In this document: positions 1-8,711 of the stretch, piece by piece
Layout: every line of letters begins with the position of its first letter
Numbering within the stretch: position 1 is the first letter of the stretch
The notes under the pieces: model-generated
What the model was told of the DNA's origin: nothing
Seen by the model: only the letters and a program-made list of their open reading frames with translations
Databases searched by the model: none
Translations under genes and position numbers: made by a program
Assembly (NCBI RefSeq): GCF_001982635.1
Contig: NZ_MKFI01000002.1
Coordinates: 795,313 to 859,312, forward strand
Source of the DNA: Bradyrhizobium mercantei
GTDB taxonomy: Bacteria; Pseudomonadota; Alphaproteobacteria; Rhizobiales; Xanthobacteraceae
DNA length: 64,000 nucleotides
Direction of reading: 5' to 3'

Positions 1-1460
1 TCAGGGACTCCGAACTGGAAATCGAGGAAGAGGCCGAAGACCTCGTCCGCCTGTTCGAGACCGCGCTCAAGCGCCGCCGCCGCGGATCGGTGATCCGGCT
101 CGAGATCGAGGCCACGATGCCCGAAGAGCTGCGCGTCTTCGTGCAGCACGCCTTGTCGGCCGCGGACGATGAAGTGATCCTGGTCGACGGCGTGCTCGCG
201 ATGAACGAGCTCTCGCAGCTCACCCGCCTCAATCGCCCCGACCTCGAATTCCCGCCCTATGTGCCGCGCCATCCCGAGCGGGTGCGCGATCATGGCGGCG
301 ATATCTTCGCCGCGATCCGCCAGAAGGACCTCGTGGTCCATCACCCCTACGAATCCTTCGACGTCGTCGTCCAGTTCCTGCAACAGGCGGCGCGCGATCC
401 CGATGTGGTCGCGATCAAGCAGACGCTCTATCGCACCTCGAACAACTCACCGATCGTGCGCGCGCTGGCGGAGGCCGCAGAGGCCGGCAAGTCGGTCACC
501 GCGCTGATCGAATTGAAGGCGCGCTTCGACGAGGAAGCCAACATCCGCTGGGCGCGCGACCTCGAACGCGCCGGCGTGCAGGTGGTGTACGGCTTCATCG
601 AACTGAAGACGCATGCCAAGCTGTCGATGGTGGTGCGCCGCGAGGGCGGCAACCTCACCACCTACGTGCACACCGGCACCGGCAACTACCATCCGGTCAC
701 CGCGCGCATCTACACCGACCTCTCCTACTTCACCTCGGATCCGATCATCGGCCGCGACGTCGCGCGTGTCTTCAACTACATCACCGGCTATGCCGAGCCG
801 AGCGACATCGAGAAGATGGCGGTGTCGCCGCTGACGCTGCGCAAGCGCATCATCGAGCACATCCATGGCGAGATCGCCCACGTCAAGCACGGCCGGCCCG
901 GCGCGGTCTGGATGAAGATGAATGCGCTGGTCGACCCCGACATCATCGACGCGCTGTACGAGGCCTCGCAGGCCGGCGTCTCGGTCGAACTCGTGGTGCG
1001 CGGCATCTGCTGCCTGCGGCCGGGGCTGCCGGGATTGTCGGAGAACATCCGCGTCAAATCGGTGATCGGCCGGTTCCTGGAACACGGCCGAATCTACTGC
1101 TTCGGCATGGGCCAGGGCCTGCCGAGCACGAAAGCTGCTGTGTATATCTCGTCCGCCGACATGATGCCGCGCAACCTCGACCGCCGCGTCGAGGTTCTCT
1201 GTCCGCTGCAAAATCCCACGGTGCATCAGCAGGTTCTGGAACAGATCATGGTCGCGAATCTGAAGGACAATGAGCAGAGCTGGCAATTGTTGCCGGATGG
1301 ATCGTCAACGCGTATGAAGGCCGCGAAAGGCGAAGAGCCTTTCAACCTGCATGACTATTTTATGACAAATCCGAGTCTGTCCGGCCGTGGTAAGTCTCTC
1401 AAGGAATCTTCACCGCGCCGTCTCACGCGTCGTAACGAGCGTCAGCAGCCATCGTCTTAA
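1..1460 (+). CDS. ppk: Polyphosphate kinase 1, 3' part (5' end outside the window)
   Basis: Polyphosphate kinase PPK1 reversibly transfers the gamma-phosphate of ATP to inorganic polyphosphate. The reading frame is already open at the window edge (first full codon at position 3), so the gene starts upstream; internal GTG and ATG codons near 90 and 117 are not the true start. The visible part covers the two C-terminal phospholipase-D-like domains. It contains an ELKTHAKLS stretch (about 601-630), typical of the autophosphorylated-histidine region, and HTGTGNYHP (about 669-695), which belongs to the active site. The last 50 or so residues are Ser/Arg/Lys-rich and probably disordered. The stop is 12 bases before ppx, so the two genes form one unit for making and degrading polyphosphate. 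Family assignment is very secure. Confidence 0.96.
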   Translation, partial: RDSELEIEEEAEDLVRLFETALKRRRRGSVIRLEIEATMPEELRVFVQHALSAADDEVILVDGVLAMNELSQLTRLNRPDLEFPPYVPRHPERVRDHGGDIFAAIRQKDLVVHHPYESFDVVVQFLQQAARDPDVVAIKQTLYRTSNNSPIVRALAEAAEAGKSVTALIELKARFDEEANIRWARDLERAGVQVVYGFIELKTHAKLSMVVRREGGNLTTYVHTGTGNYHPVTARIYTDLSYFTSDPIIGRDVARVFNYITGYAEPSDIEKMAVSPLTLRKRIIEHIHGEIAHVKHGRPGAVWMKMNALVDPDIIDALYEASQAGVSVELVVRGICCLRPGLPGLSENIRVKSVIGRFLEHGRIYCFGMGQGLPSTKAAVYISSADMMPRNLDRRVEVLCPLQNPTVHQQVLEQIMVANLKDNEQSWQLLPDGSSTRMKAAKGEEPFNLHDYFMTNPSLSGRGKSLKESSPRRLTRRNERQQPSS

Positions 1461-1472
1461 GGGGGCTCACCG

Positions 1473-2975
1473 GTGAAGCGGCCGCGGAAGCGCGCTTCCA
1501 GCGTCGCTGTGATCGATATCGGCTCGAACTCGGTTCGACTCGTGGTTTACGAGTCGATGGCGCGCAGCCTCGTCACCATCTTCAACGAGAAGGCGCTGTG
1601 CGGGCTCGGACGCGAGGTGCAGAGCACCGGCCTGCTCGCAACCGACGCCGTCAACAAGGCGCTCACCGCGCTGCGCCGCTTTCGCGCGCTGTGCCGGATC
1701 CAGCAGGTCGGCCGCGTCTACGCGATCGCGACCGCGGCCTGCCGCGACGCCAAGAACGGTCCGGACTTCATCGCCCAGGCCGAGCGGATCTGCGGCGCCA
1801 AGATCGAGATTCTCACCGGACCGCGTGAGGCGAAGCTGTCTGCGCTCGGCGTCGTCTCGGGCGTGCACAATCCGAACGGCATCGTCGGCGATCTCGGCGG
1901 CGGCTCGCTCGAACTGATCGACGTCAAGGGCAACCGCGTGCGCAGCGGCGTGACGCTGCCGCTCGGCAGCCTCGCGCTACAGGACCTCTCGAACAAATCG
2001 CTCAAGCGCGCCGAACGCATCGTCAAGAACGAGCTGCTCGGCGTCGCCCAGCTCAAGACCGGGCGCGGCCGCACCTTCTACGCGGTCGGCGGCACCTGGC
2101 GCGCGCTCGCGCGCATCCACATCATCCAGAGCGGCTACCCGCTCAAGGTGATGCACGGCTATTCGATTCCGGCCGCGGATGCGCTCGACTTCGCGCAGCG
2201 GCTGCGGCGGCTGGCGGCCACCAACATGCTGGCCAACATCGAATCGATCGCCGATGCGCGGCGGCCGCTATTGGCCTATGCCGCGCTCGTGCTCGAATAC
2301 ATCATCCGTGTCGCGCAGCCGAAGACCATCGTGTTCTCGACCTTCGGCGTGCGCGAGGGCCTGCTCTACGAGATGCTGCCGCAGGTCGAACGCGCCAAGG
2401 ACGGACTGGCCTGTGCCGCGCAGAACCTCAACGTATTGCTGTCGCGCTCGGCCCGTCACGCCCAGGAGCTGACCGCCTGGACCGACCGCCTGGTGCGGGT
2501 CGTCAGGCTGCGCGAGACCGAGGAAGACCGCAGGCTGCGGCACGTCGCCTGCCTGCTCTCCGACATCGGCTGGCGGGTGCATCCCGATCATCGCGGCGAG
2601 GAAACCCTCAGCCTGATCATGAACGGCAATTTCGGCTCGATCACCCATCAGGGCCGCGCCTTCGTCGCGCTCTCGGTGTTCTATCGCTACGCCGGACTCA
2701 GCGAGGAAAATGAGCCGCCGCCGCAGATTCGCGCGCTGGTGACGCCGGCGATGGACGAGCGCGCGCGTGTGCTCGGCGCCGCGTTCCGCGTCGCGCATCT
2801 GATCACGGCCGCACGCACCGGCGTGCTGCCGCTGACGCATTTCCGCACCCAGGGCCGCAAGCTGATGCTGGTGTTCGAGCACCGGATGGTGGATCTGGTC
2901 GCCGACCGGGTCGGCAGCCGCTTCAGGCAATTGGCGCGGCTGGTCGGGCGCGCCGGCTCGATCGTGCGGCGCTAG
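1473..2975 (+). CDS. ppx: Exopolyphosphatase (Ppx/GppA family)
   Basis: A 500-residue Ppx/GppA phosphatase that removes terminal phosphates from polyphosphate, or pppGpp in some homologues. The ASKHA-fold signatures are clear: a phosphate-binding loop AVIDIGSNS at residues 12-20 and a second loop DLGGGSLEL near residues 140-148. The C-terminal third is the HD-like helical domain of long Ppx proteins. GTG at 1473 is the best start: it is 12 bases after the ppk stop and puts the DIGSNS loop at the expected distance from the N-terminus. The gene is the second member of a ppk-ppx pair. Its TAG stop is embedded in the left end of a 105-bp palindromic repeat. Whether this copy prefers polyphosphate or pppGpp cannot be told from sequence. 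Confidence 0.94.
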   Translation: MKRPRKRASSVAVIDIGSNSVRLVVYESMARSLVTIFNEKALCGLGREVQSTGLLATDAVNKALTALRRFRALCRIQQVGRVYAIATAACRDAKNGPDFIAQAERICGAKIEILTGPREAKLSALGVVSGVHNPNGIVGDLGGGSLELIDVKGNRVRSGVTLPLGSLALQDLSNKSLKRAERIVKNELLGVAQLKTGRGRTFYAVGGTWRALARIHIIQSGYPLKVMHGYSIPAADALDFAQRLRRLAATNMLANIESIADARRPLLAYAALVLEYIIRVAQPKTIVFSTFGVREGLLYEMLPQVERAKDGLACAAQNLNVLLSRSARHAQELTAWTDRLVRVVRLRETEEDRRLRHVACLLSDIGWRVHPDHRGEETLSLIMNGNFGSITHQGRAFVALSVFYRYAGLSEENEPPPQIRALVTPAMDERARVLGAAFRVAHLITAARTGVLPLTHFRTQGRKLMLVFEHRMVDLVADRVGSRFRQLARLVGRAGSIVRR

Positions 2976-3076
2976 AGCATGATCCGGAAAAGTGCGAAGC
3001 GGTTTTCCGGAACGATCATGCTCAAACAAAGCGCCAAAGCCCGATGACGATTCAACCTAATCTCATCGCGCTTTAG
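2972..3076. repeat. 105-bp palindromic element A (copy 1), abutting the ppx stop codon
   Basis: Intergenic element starting CTAGAGCATGATCC and ending CGCGCTTTAG. The left part forms a long hairpin (GCATGATCCGGAAAA ... TTTTCCGGAACGATCATGC). A second copy of exactly the same length lies inverted at 55407-55511. The first CTAG overlaps the ppx stop codon. It sits between two convergent genes, so it may act as a bidirectional 3' hairpin, though no run of T follows. Confidence 0.85.
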
Positions 3077-3085
3077 TCAGTCTCG

Positions 3086-3925
3086 TCACGCCGCCTTGGC
3101 GGCGTGCTTGGCCTTGCGCAGCGCGTGGCGGCGCCAGAGCGATCCCATCACCAGCACCACGATGATGCCGAGCACCGCGAGCGCGATCTCGCCGCCGCTG
3201 CCGCCATGGCCGAATTGCGGCGACATCCCGATCGACGCCAGCCAGGAATCGAGCTTGGCGCCAAGCGGTCCGGCGAACAGCGCATCGAGCCTCGGATGCA
3301 CCGCCGGATCGGTCGCGATGACGTCGCCCGCGATCCAGCCGAGCAGCGCGGCGCCGGCCCAGACCAGGATCGGCAGCTTGGTGAGCAGCGCCATGATCAG
3401 CGCCGCACCGGCAACGATCAGGGGAACGCTGATCGCAAGCCCGAGCACCAACAGCGGCACGCTGCCATTGGCGGCGGCAGCCACCGCGATCACGTTGTCG
3501 AGGCTCATCACGATGTCGGCGACGACGACGATCTGAACCGCGGCCCACAGATGCGAGGCCGCATGCACACTGTCCTCGTCCTCCTGCTCCGGCACCAGGA
3601 GCTTGGCGGCGATCACTAGCAGCGCCAGTCCGCCGACGAGCTTCAGATAGGGAAGCTCCATCAGGCTGGCGACGATGCCGGTGAAGATGACGCGCAGCAG
3701 CACCGCCGCGGCGGCGCCGAGAATCATGCCCCACAGCCGCTGCCGCGGCGCGAGCCCCCGGCAGGCGAGCGCGATCACGAGCGCGTTGTCGCCCGACAGC
3801 AGGACGTTGATCCAGATGATCTTGCCGACGGCGACCCAGAAGGCCGGCGTCGCCATCTCGTTCTTGAACTCGGTGAAGAACGCGCCGATGTACGCCGGAT
3901 CAAAGATCTGCCACAGCCAGTCCAC
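3086..3925 (-). CDS. TerC/YjbE-family integral membrane protein
   Basis: A 279-residue polytopic membrane protein of the TerC family. The N-terminal part has the family motif in WINVLLSGDNALVIALACRGL (about residues 38-58; the DNA acid-polar motif sits in a membrane helix), and a second related half contains DIVMSLDNVIAVAAAA (about 134-149). The paired GDNA/LDNV motifs are the hallmark of this family, linked to metal-ion (often Mn) export during membrane-protein metalation. About seven hydrophobic segments are visible and the C-terminus is short and Lys/Ala-rich. No tellurite-resistance cluster is nearby, so a housekeeping metal-homeostasis role is more likely than tellurite resistance. It is monocistronic, convergent with ppx. 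Confidence 0.88.
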   Translation of the reverse strand: MDWLWQIFDPAYIGAFFTEFKNEMATPAFWVAVGKIIWINVLLSGDNALVIALACRGLAPRQRLWGMILGAAAAVLLRVIFTGIVASLMELPYLKLVGGLALLVIAAKLLVPEQEDEDSVHAASHLWAAVQIVVVADIVMSLDNVIAVAAAANGSVPLLVLGLAISVPLIVAGAALIMALLTKLPILVWAGAALLGWIAGDVIATDPAVHPRLDALFAGPLGAKLDSWLASIGMSPQFGHGGSGGEIALAVLGIIVVLVMGSLWRRHALRKAKHAAKAA

Positions 3926-4038
3926 AGCGAGTCCTATTCGGCCTTACGGCCGCCCCTGGCGGCGGTCGTCCGCCGCTCCCCGGTTTATTTCGACACGGTC
4001 TCCTCGAGGAGACCGTGCCATTTTCAAACTGTACGTGG

Positions 4039-4461
<423 letters not shown>

Positions 4462-4811
4462 GATTTCGTCCTTGTAAACGGTGGCTGGGAGTTGCCGGGG
4501 CTTATATCGGCGCGATGGGGTAACGGCAAGCGACCCTGTGACGCGTTAGCCATTAGTTTTGACGCATTTTCGCGGCGAAAACCGCCAGCCGGGTGGTCCC
4601 TGGACGGAGGCAGCCTCGGCCGGCTTACCGCGATTTCACCAAGGTGAACCCATTCTGTCAGCGCCGTGCCGCTGCCGTTCAGCTCCTGCCACGTAGGCTC
4701 TCCTCCGATCGGACGCCTTGCTGGCCCCCCATCCGCAAGCCTCACAGGACGTCTCGGGAAACGATGTCACCGCGGGCGCGTCACGCGCGCCCAAACCTCG
4801 AGGAGACGATC
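4462..4811. other. Divergent intergenic region between ndk and the secreted-peptide gene
   Basis: No credible gene is seen in these 350 bases. They hold the upstream regions of both flanking genes. A segment near 4556-4580 (GTTTTGACGC followed by ATTTTCGCGGCGAAAA) resembles the internal part of the 106-bp element at 7424-7529 and may be a decayed remnant of it. No clear sigma-70 promoter can be picked out. Confidence 0.4.
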
Positions 4812-5063
4812 ATGTTACGCAAAATTTCACTTGCTGCCGTTGCCGCGGTTTCGCTCGGCGCCGCCGCGCTCGCCCCGACCTCCGCCTCCGCCTGGGGCGG
4901 CTGGCACGGTGGATGGCATCACGGCTGGTGGGGCGGCCCGCGCGTCATCGTCGGCGGTCCGGCTTACTATGGCGGCTATGGCTATGGCGGCGGCTGCTAT
5001 GTCCGACGCGTGGTGCCGACTCCGTGGGGCCCGCGCTGGCGCCTGGTCAACCGCTGCTACTGA
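4812..5063 (+). CDS. Small secreted Gly/Trp/His/Tyr-rich protein
   Basis: An 83-residue exported protein of unknown function. The first 27 residues form a clean Sec signal peptide (MLRK, a hydrophobic core, then ASA before cleavage). The mature part opens with WGGWHGGWHHGWWGG-type repeats, then a Gly/Tyr-rich segment containing one Cys, and a basic C-terminus with a second Cys that ends RWRLVNRCY. ATG at 4812 is chosen because GAGGAGACG lies just upstream and it gives an intact signal peptide; an upstream in-frame extension lacks one. A strong terminator follows the stop. Such Trp/His/Gly repeats suggest metal or surface binding, but that is inference. Confidence 0.8.
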   Translation: MLRKISLAAVAAVSLGAAALAPTSASAWGGWHGGWHHGWWGGPRVIVGGPAYYGGYGYGGGCYVRRVVPTPWGPRWRLVNRCY

Positions 5064-5102
5064 TCCATCTGTTCCGTCGACCTACTCCCCCTGACTTGGC
5101 TC

Positions 5103-5131
5103 AGCCCCGGCCCTCGCGCCGGGGCTTTTTT
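5103..5131 (+). terminator. Rho-independent terminator after the secreted-peptide gene
   Basis: An 8-bp perfect stem (AGCCCCGG / CCGGGGCT) with an 8-base loop is followed directly by a run of T. It lies 39 bases after the stop codon. This is the clearest intrinsic terminator in the window. Confidence 0.85.
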
Positions 5132-5223
5132 GTCTTCGGGAACCCGCAACCGTGTGATGGGCCGCACTACTTCAGGGTGACAGCAAGGCAGAGCGGAAAC
5201 CAATTTCGGGGTCGCGACTTGTC

Positions 5224-5457
5224 ATGACAAGAACTTGCTCGAACAGCGAGGTGGAACTCGCCAAGAGACATGCCATGACAATGACGATGACCCAGATCGA
5301 CAACGATCCCGATCAGATCGATCGCAAGACCTGCCGTTACATCTGCGATGCCGTGGGTGAACGGCTACAGCAAAGCATGCGACCAGAGCCCGCACTTTCG
5401 TCCCGCCTGCAGCAGCTCCTCGAGGAGATGCAACGACGGGAAAGCGATCAGCATTAG
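5224..5457 (+). CDS. Small hypothetical acidic/helical protein
   Basis: An open frame of 77 codons. The most protein-like part begins at an internal ATG cluster (5275 or 5284), giving a 57-60 residue soluble peptide starting MTMTMTQIDND. It has a Cys pair in DRKTCRYICDAVGERLQQSM and a predicted C-terminal helix RLQQLLEEMQRRES. The amphipathic helices and ordinary amino-acid mix, unlike the Arg/Pro-rich shadow frames, support a real gene. AAGAGA six bases before 5275 is a possible ribosome-binding site. No family is recognised and the start is uncertain. Confidence 0.5.
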   Translation: MTRTCSNSEVELAKRHAMTMTMTQIDNDPDQIDRKTCRYICDAVGERLQQSMRPEPALSSRLQQLLEEMQRRESDQH

Positions 5458-5564
5458 GTATTGTGGGCGCGCCAGCAGCCCAATTGCGTTTTTGCAACAG
5501 CCCCCCGGAGAGATTTTACAAATAGACGGGTTGCGTTTGGCAGCGGGTCCGGTGACAACGCTGC

Positions 5565-7427
5565 ATGCTCTCCATCACTGACATCTCGGTCCGGATCGCC
5601 GGGCGGCTGTTGATTGATCACAGTTCTGTGCAAATTGTGCCCGGCGCACGCGTCGGATTTGTCGGCCGCAACGGCGTCGGCAAATCGACGCTGTTTCATG
5701 CCATTCGGGGCGACCTTCCGACCGAGAGCGGCAGCATCACGCTGCCGCCGCGCTGGCGTATCGGCAGCCTCGCGCAGGAGGCTCCCGACGGGCCCGAAAG
5801 CCTGATCAACGTCGTGCTGAAGGCCGATTTCGAGCGCGACGCGCTGCTGAGCGAAGCCGAGACCGCGCACGACCCGCATCGGATCGCCGAGATCCAGACC
5901 CGCCTCGTCGACATCGACGCCCACTCTGCCCCTGCCCGCGCTGCGGCGATCCTCTCCGGCCTCGGCTTCTCGACATCAGACCAGGCGCGGCCCTGCGCGG
6001 AATTCTCCGGCGGCTGGCGGATGCGCGTGGCGCTGGCGGCGACGCTGTTCTCCGCGCCCGATCTGCTGCTGCTGGACGAACCGACCAATTATCTCGACCT
6101 CGAAGGCACGCTGTGGCTCGAGAACCATCTTGCCAACTATCCGCGCACGGTGATCGTGATCAGCCACGACCGCGATCTCCTGGACACCTCGGTCGATCAG
6201 ATCCTGCACCTCGATCGCGGCAGGCTGACGCTCTACAAGGGCACCTATTCCTCGTTCGAGGAACAGCGCGCCGCGCGCGAGCTGCTCGACGCCAAGCACG
6301 CCAAGCGGCAGGCCGATGAGCGCAAGCGGCTGCAGGACTTCGTCGACCGCTTCAAGGCGAAGGCCTCCAAGGCGCGGCAGGCGCAGTCGCGCGTCAAGAT
6401 GCTGGAACGGATGAAGCCGATCACCGCGCTGGTGACCCAGGACGTTCACGAGATCTCGTTCCCGGCGCCGGAGAAGCTGCTGTCGCCGCCGATCATCGCG
6501 GTCGATGACGTCTCGGTCGGTTATGAGCCGGGCAAGCCGGTGCTCAATCGCGTGACGCTGCGCGTCGATACCGATGACCGCATCGCGCTGCTCGGCTCCA
6601 ACGGCAACGGCAAGTCGACGCTGGTCAAGCTCCTGGCGGGCAAGCTCGCGCCGTTCTCGGGCAGGATCACGAAAGCCGACAAGCTCTCGGTCGGCTATTT
6701 CGCCCAGCACCAGGTCGACGAACTCAATCTCGACGGCTCGCCCTATGATCACATCCGCAAGCTGATGTCGGAGGCGCCGGAGAGCAAGGTGCGCGGCCGG
6801 GTCGGCGCGATCGGCTTCTCCGGCAAGGCCGGCGACACGCTGGTGAGGAGCCTGTCGGGCGGCGAGAAGGCGCGGCTGCTGCTCGGGCTTGCAACGTTCT
6901 ACGGCCCGAACATGATCATCCTGGACGAGCCGACCAACCATCTCGACATCGACAGCCGCGCGGCGCTGGCGGAGGCGATCAATGAATTCCCCGGCGCCAT
7001 CATCATGGTCTCGCACGATCGATATCTGATCGAGGCCTGCGCCGACCGGTTGTGGGTGGTGGCCAACCAGACCGTCACCGCCTATGACGGCGATCTCGAC
7101 GAGTATCGCCGCATGATCCTGTCGGCCAATGACGGACGGCAGGCCTCGCGCGAGCGCGTCAAGGAGCCCGCAAAGCAGGAACGCGTCCGCAATGAGAAGC
7201 GCACCTCACCGAGGCAGCGGATCGCGCAAGCCGAGGCCGAGATCGAGCGCATCAACGGCATCATCGCCAAGATCGATACCGCGCTCGCGCTGCCCGATAT
7301 TTTTACGCGCGATCCCAAGCAGGCGGCGCAGCTCACCACGGCGCGCGCCGGTGCCGAAAGCGCGCTGCAACGCGCCGAGGAGGAATGGCTGGAAGCCAGT
7401 GCCGAACTCGACGAAGCCGCGAACTAA
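5565..7427 (+). CDS. ABC-F family ATP-binding protein (two nucleotide-binding domains)
   Basis: A 620-residue soluble ABC-F ATPase with two complete ABC domains and no membrane domain. The first domain has Walker A GRNGVGKST (34-42), signature FSGGWRMR (about 147) and Walker B LLLLDEPTNYLD (about 168). The second has GSNGNGKST (about 344), LSGGEKAR (about 431) and IILDEPTNHLD (about 451). A charged linker with the ABC-F interdomain sequence joins them, and the C-terminus (about 545-615) is a basic coiled coil of the Uup/YheS type. ABC-F proteins act at the ribosomal E site in translation or antibiotic protection; which subgroup this belongs to cannot be fixed by eye. Its TAA stop overlaps the left end of a 106-bp repeat. 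Confidence 0.92.
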   Translation: MLSITDISVRIAGRLLIDHSSVQIVPGARVGFVGRNGVGKSTLFHAIRGDLPTESGSITLPPRWRIGSLAQEAPDGPESLINVVLKADFERDALLSEAETAHDPHRIAEIQTRLVDIDAHSAPARAAAILSGLGFSTSDQARPCAEFSGGWRMRVALAATLFSAPDLLLLDEPTNYLDLEGTLWLENHLANYPRTVIVISHDRDLLDTSVDQILHLDRGRLTLYKGTYSSFEEQRAARELLDAKHAKRQADERKRLQDFVDRFKAKASKARQAQSRVKMLERMKPITALVTQDVHEISFPAPEKLLSPPIIAVDDVSVGYEPGKPVLNRVTLRVDTDDRIALLGSNGNGKSTLVKLLAGKLAPFSGRITKADKLSVGYFAQHQVDELNLDGSPYDHIRKLMSEAPESKVRGRVGAIGFSGKAGDTLVRSLSGGEKARLLLGLATFYGPNMIILDEPTNHLDIDSRAALAEAINEFPGAIIMVSHDRYLIEACADRLWVVANQTVTAYDGDLDEYRRMILSANDGRQASRERVKEPAKQERVRNEKRTSPRQRIAQAEAEIERINGIIAKIDTALALPDIFTRDPKQAAQLTTARAGAESALQRAEEEWLEASAELDEAAN

Positions 7428-7529
7428 AGCGTTTTCGAGCGAAGTGGGTACCGGTTCGCGTGAAGAAAACGCGTCAAAACTAGAATCCAGAGCTCCGTTC
7501 CGATTCAACCGGAACGGAAAACGCTCTAG
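7424..7529. repeat. 106-bp element B with inverted CTARAGCGTTTTC ends
   Basis: Begins CTAAAGCGTTTTC on the ABC-F stop codon and ends GGAAAACGCTCTAG, so the two ends are inverted copies of about 13 bases. Internally it contains the palindromes CGGTTCGCG and CCGTTCCGATTCAACCGGAACGG. Length, CTARAGC ends and an internal GATTCAACC are shared with element A (2972-3076), so the two look like variants of one family. No coding potential. Confidence 0.75.
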
Positions 7530-7547
7530 GACCTTGTGGATTGCGGC

Positions 7548-8132
7548 TCAACCGTTCGAGGTTGCCGCCGGCTTTTTCGGCTTCTTCTTCGGCTTCACCG
7601 CCTTCGGCTCCGGCACCGGATCCGGGCCACGTTCGACGGACGACAGGCGCCCCGAGGTGAACGTGTAGATGCCGGCGCGCGGGCCGCGCGACCAGGTCAC
7701 GACCGCAACGCGCCCGCCGCCCGGAGCACTGGACAGATTCACGCTGTCGGGAGCACCGATGCCGCGCACGACGTCGCATTCGGTGTGGCCGAGCGCGACG
7801 CTGCCGCCCACGGGTTGCGGCGGCGGCGCACCGGGAGCCTGGGCGTTGGCGTCAGTGGCGCCCGCAGGCGGCGCCATGCCCGGACAGCCTCCGTCGGCGC
7901 TGACCAGATCGTCGTTCGTCACCGGCTTGTCCGGCGTCAGCGGCGGCGATTCGATCGAGATGTTGCGGATGAACACCCGCCCGGGACGCGAAAACCATTC
8001 GGCGTCGCGCGAAAACAAGTCGGATCCGGCGCCTGAACAGCCGGCAAGGCCAGGTGCAAGCACCAGCAACGCCAGCAGCGACTTCCGACTGAATGTTCCG
8101 TCTCGCACGATCGACAAGGCTCCTGACCCCAC
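7548..8132 (-). CDS. Putative lipoprotein, unknown function
   Basis: A 194-residue predicted lipoprotein. After a basic N-region and a hydrophobic core there is a lipobox LAGC (Cys at about residue 32). The mature part includes RPGRVFIRNISIESPP, a single Cys in GGCPGMAPP and ALGHTECDVVRGIGAPDSVNLSS, and then a segment that reads like a small beta-domain (VVTWSRGPRAGIYTFTSGRLSSVER). The C-terminus is a Lys/Pro tail (KPKKKPKKPAATSNG), likely disordered. No family is recognised. It is separated from holC by about 100 bases. An outer-membrane or periplasmic lipoprotein is the safest description. Confidence 0.7.
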   Translation of the reverse strand: MGSGALSIVRDGTFSRKSLLALLVLAPGLAGCSGAGSDLFSRDAEWFSRPGRVFIRNISIESPPLTPDKPVTNDDLVSADGGCPGMAPPAGATDANAQAPGAPPPQPVGGSVALGHTECDVVRGIGAPDSVNLSSAPGGGRVAVVTWSRGPRAGIYTFTSGRLSSVERGPDPVPEPKAVKPKKKPKKPAATSNG

Positions 8133-8230
8133 TACCTAAGGGCTTGTCCGAACATCACTTTGCGGCATGACCGTGACCCGCCCCAGGAAACCCAGAGAAA
8201 CGTCGAATTATCATTAATTAGTCGATATCG

Positions 8231-8683
8231 CTATTGGCGCCGCTGCCAGCGTCCCCGCTCATCGGTCTGCCAATAGGTGACCTCGAAGCCGCGTGCCTTG
8301 CAAGCGGTCCAGCTTTCCCTCGCCGACGCGACCGCGTCGGGGTCGTCGCCATTGAACACGAGCACCACCCGCTCGTAGCTGTCGCAGTCGGCCGGCAGCG
8401 CCGCATTGTCGACCAGGAAGCGGACATTGGCCCGGTTCGGATTGCCCTCCTCGATCGACAGGACGATCGGCTGGTCCTGTGCGTCGGCGACGCGCGAGGT
8501 CGCGTGCGGCAGAAACGAATCGTCGCTGTAGGTCCATAGATGCGCGTCGAGCGTCTCGGCGCGCTCCTGCGACGTCGACTGCACGACCACGCGCCAGCCG
8601 CGCTCGAGTGATTTCTCGAGCAGCGGCGGCAGCACGCTCTCCAGCGTCATGTTCTGCAGATGGTAGAACAGAACCTCGGTCAT
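8231..8683 (-). CDS. holC: DNA polymerase III subunit chi
   Basis: A 150-residue chi subunit of the DNA polymerase III clamp loader, which links the holoenzyme to single-strand binding protein. The N-terminus MTEVLFYHLQNMTLESVLPPLLEKSLERGWRV is typical of the HolC family, as is a central segment around DAHLWTYSDDSFLPHATS and the segment VVLVFNGDDPDAVASARESW. It lies 28 bases downstream of pepA on the same strand, the pepA-holC order also found in enterobacteria. The pair is divergent from the LPS-export genes, again as in E. coli. Confidence 0.93.
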   Translation of the reverse strand: MTEVLFYHLQNMTLESVLPPLLEKSLERGWRVVVQSTSQERAETLDAHLWTYSDDSFLPHATSRVADAQDQPIVLSIEEGNPNRANVRFLVDNAALPADCDSYERVVLVFNGDDPDAVASARESWTACKARGFEVTYWQTDERGRWQRRQ

Positions 8684-8711
8684 GCGCCGGCCGACACTCT
8701 ATTACTTGGCT

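Noticed and set aside
5222-5497. 91-codon open frame on the minus strand
   Set aside because: Ser/Arg/Cys-rich shadow of the small plus-strand frame at 5224-5457; no ribosome-binding site.
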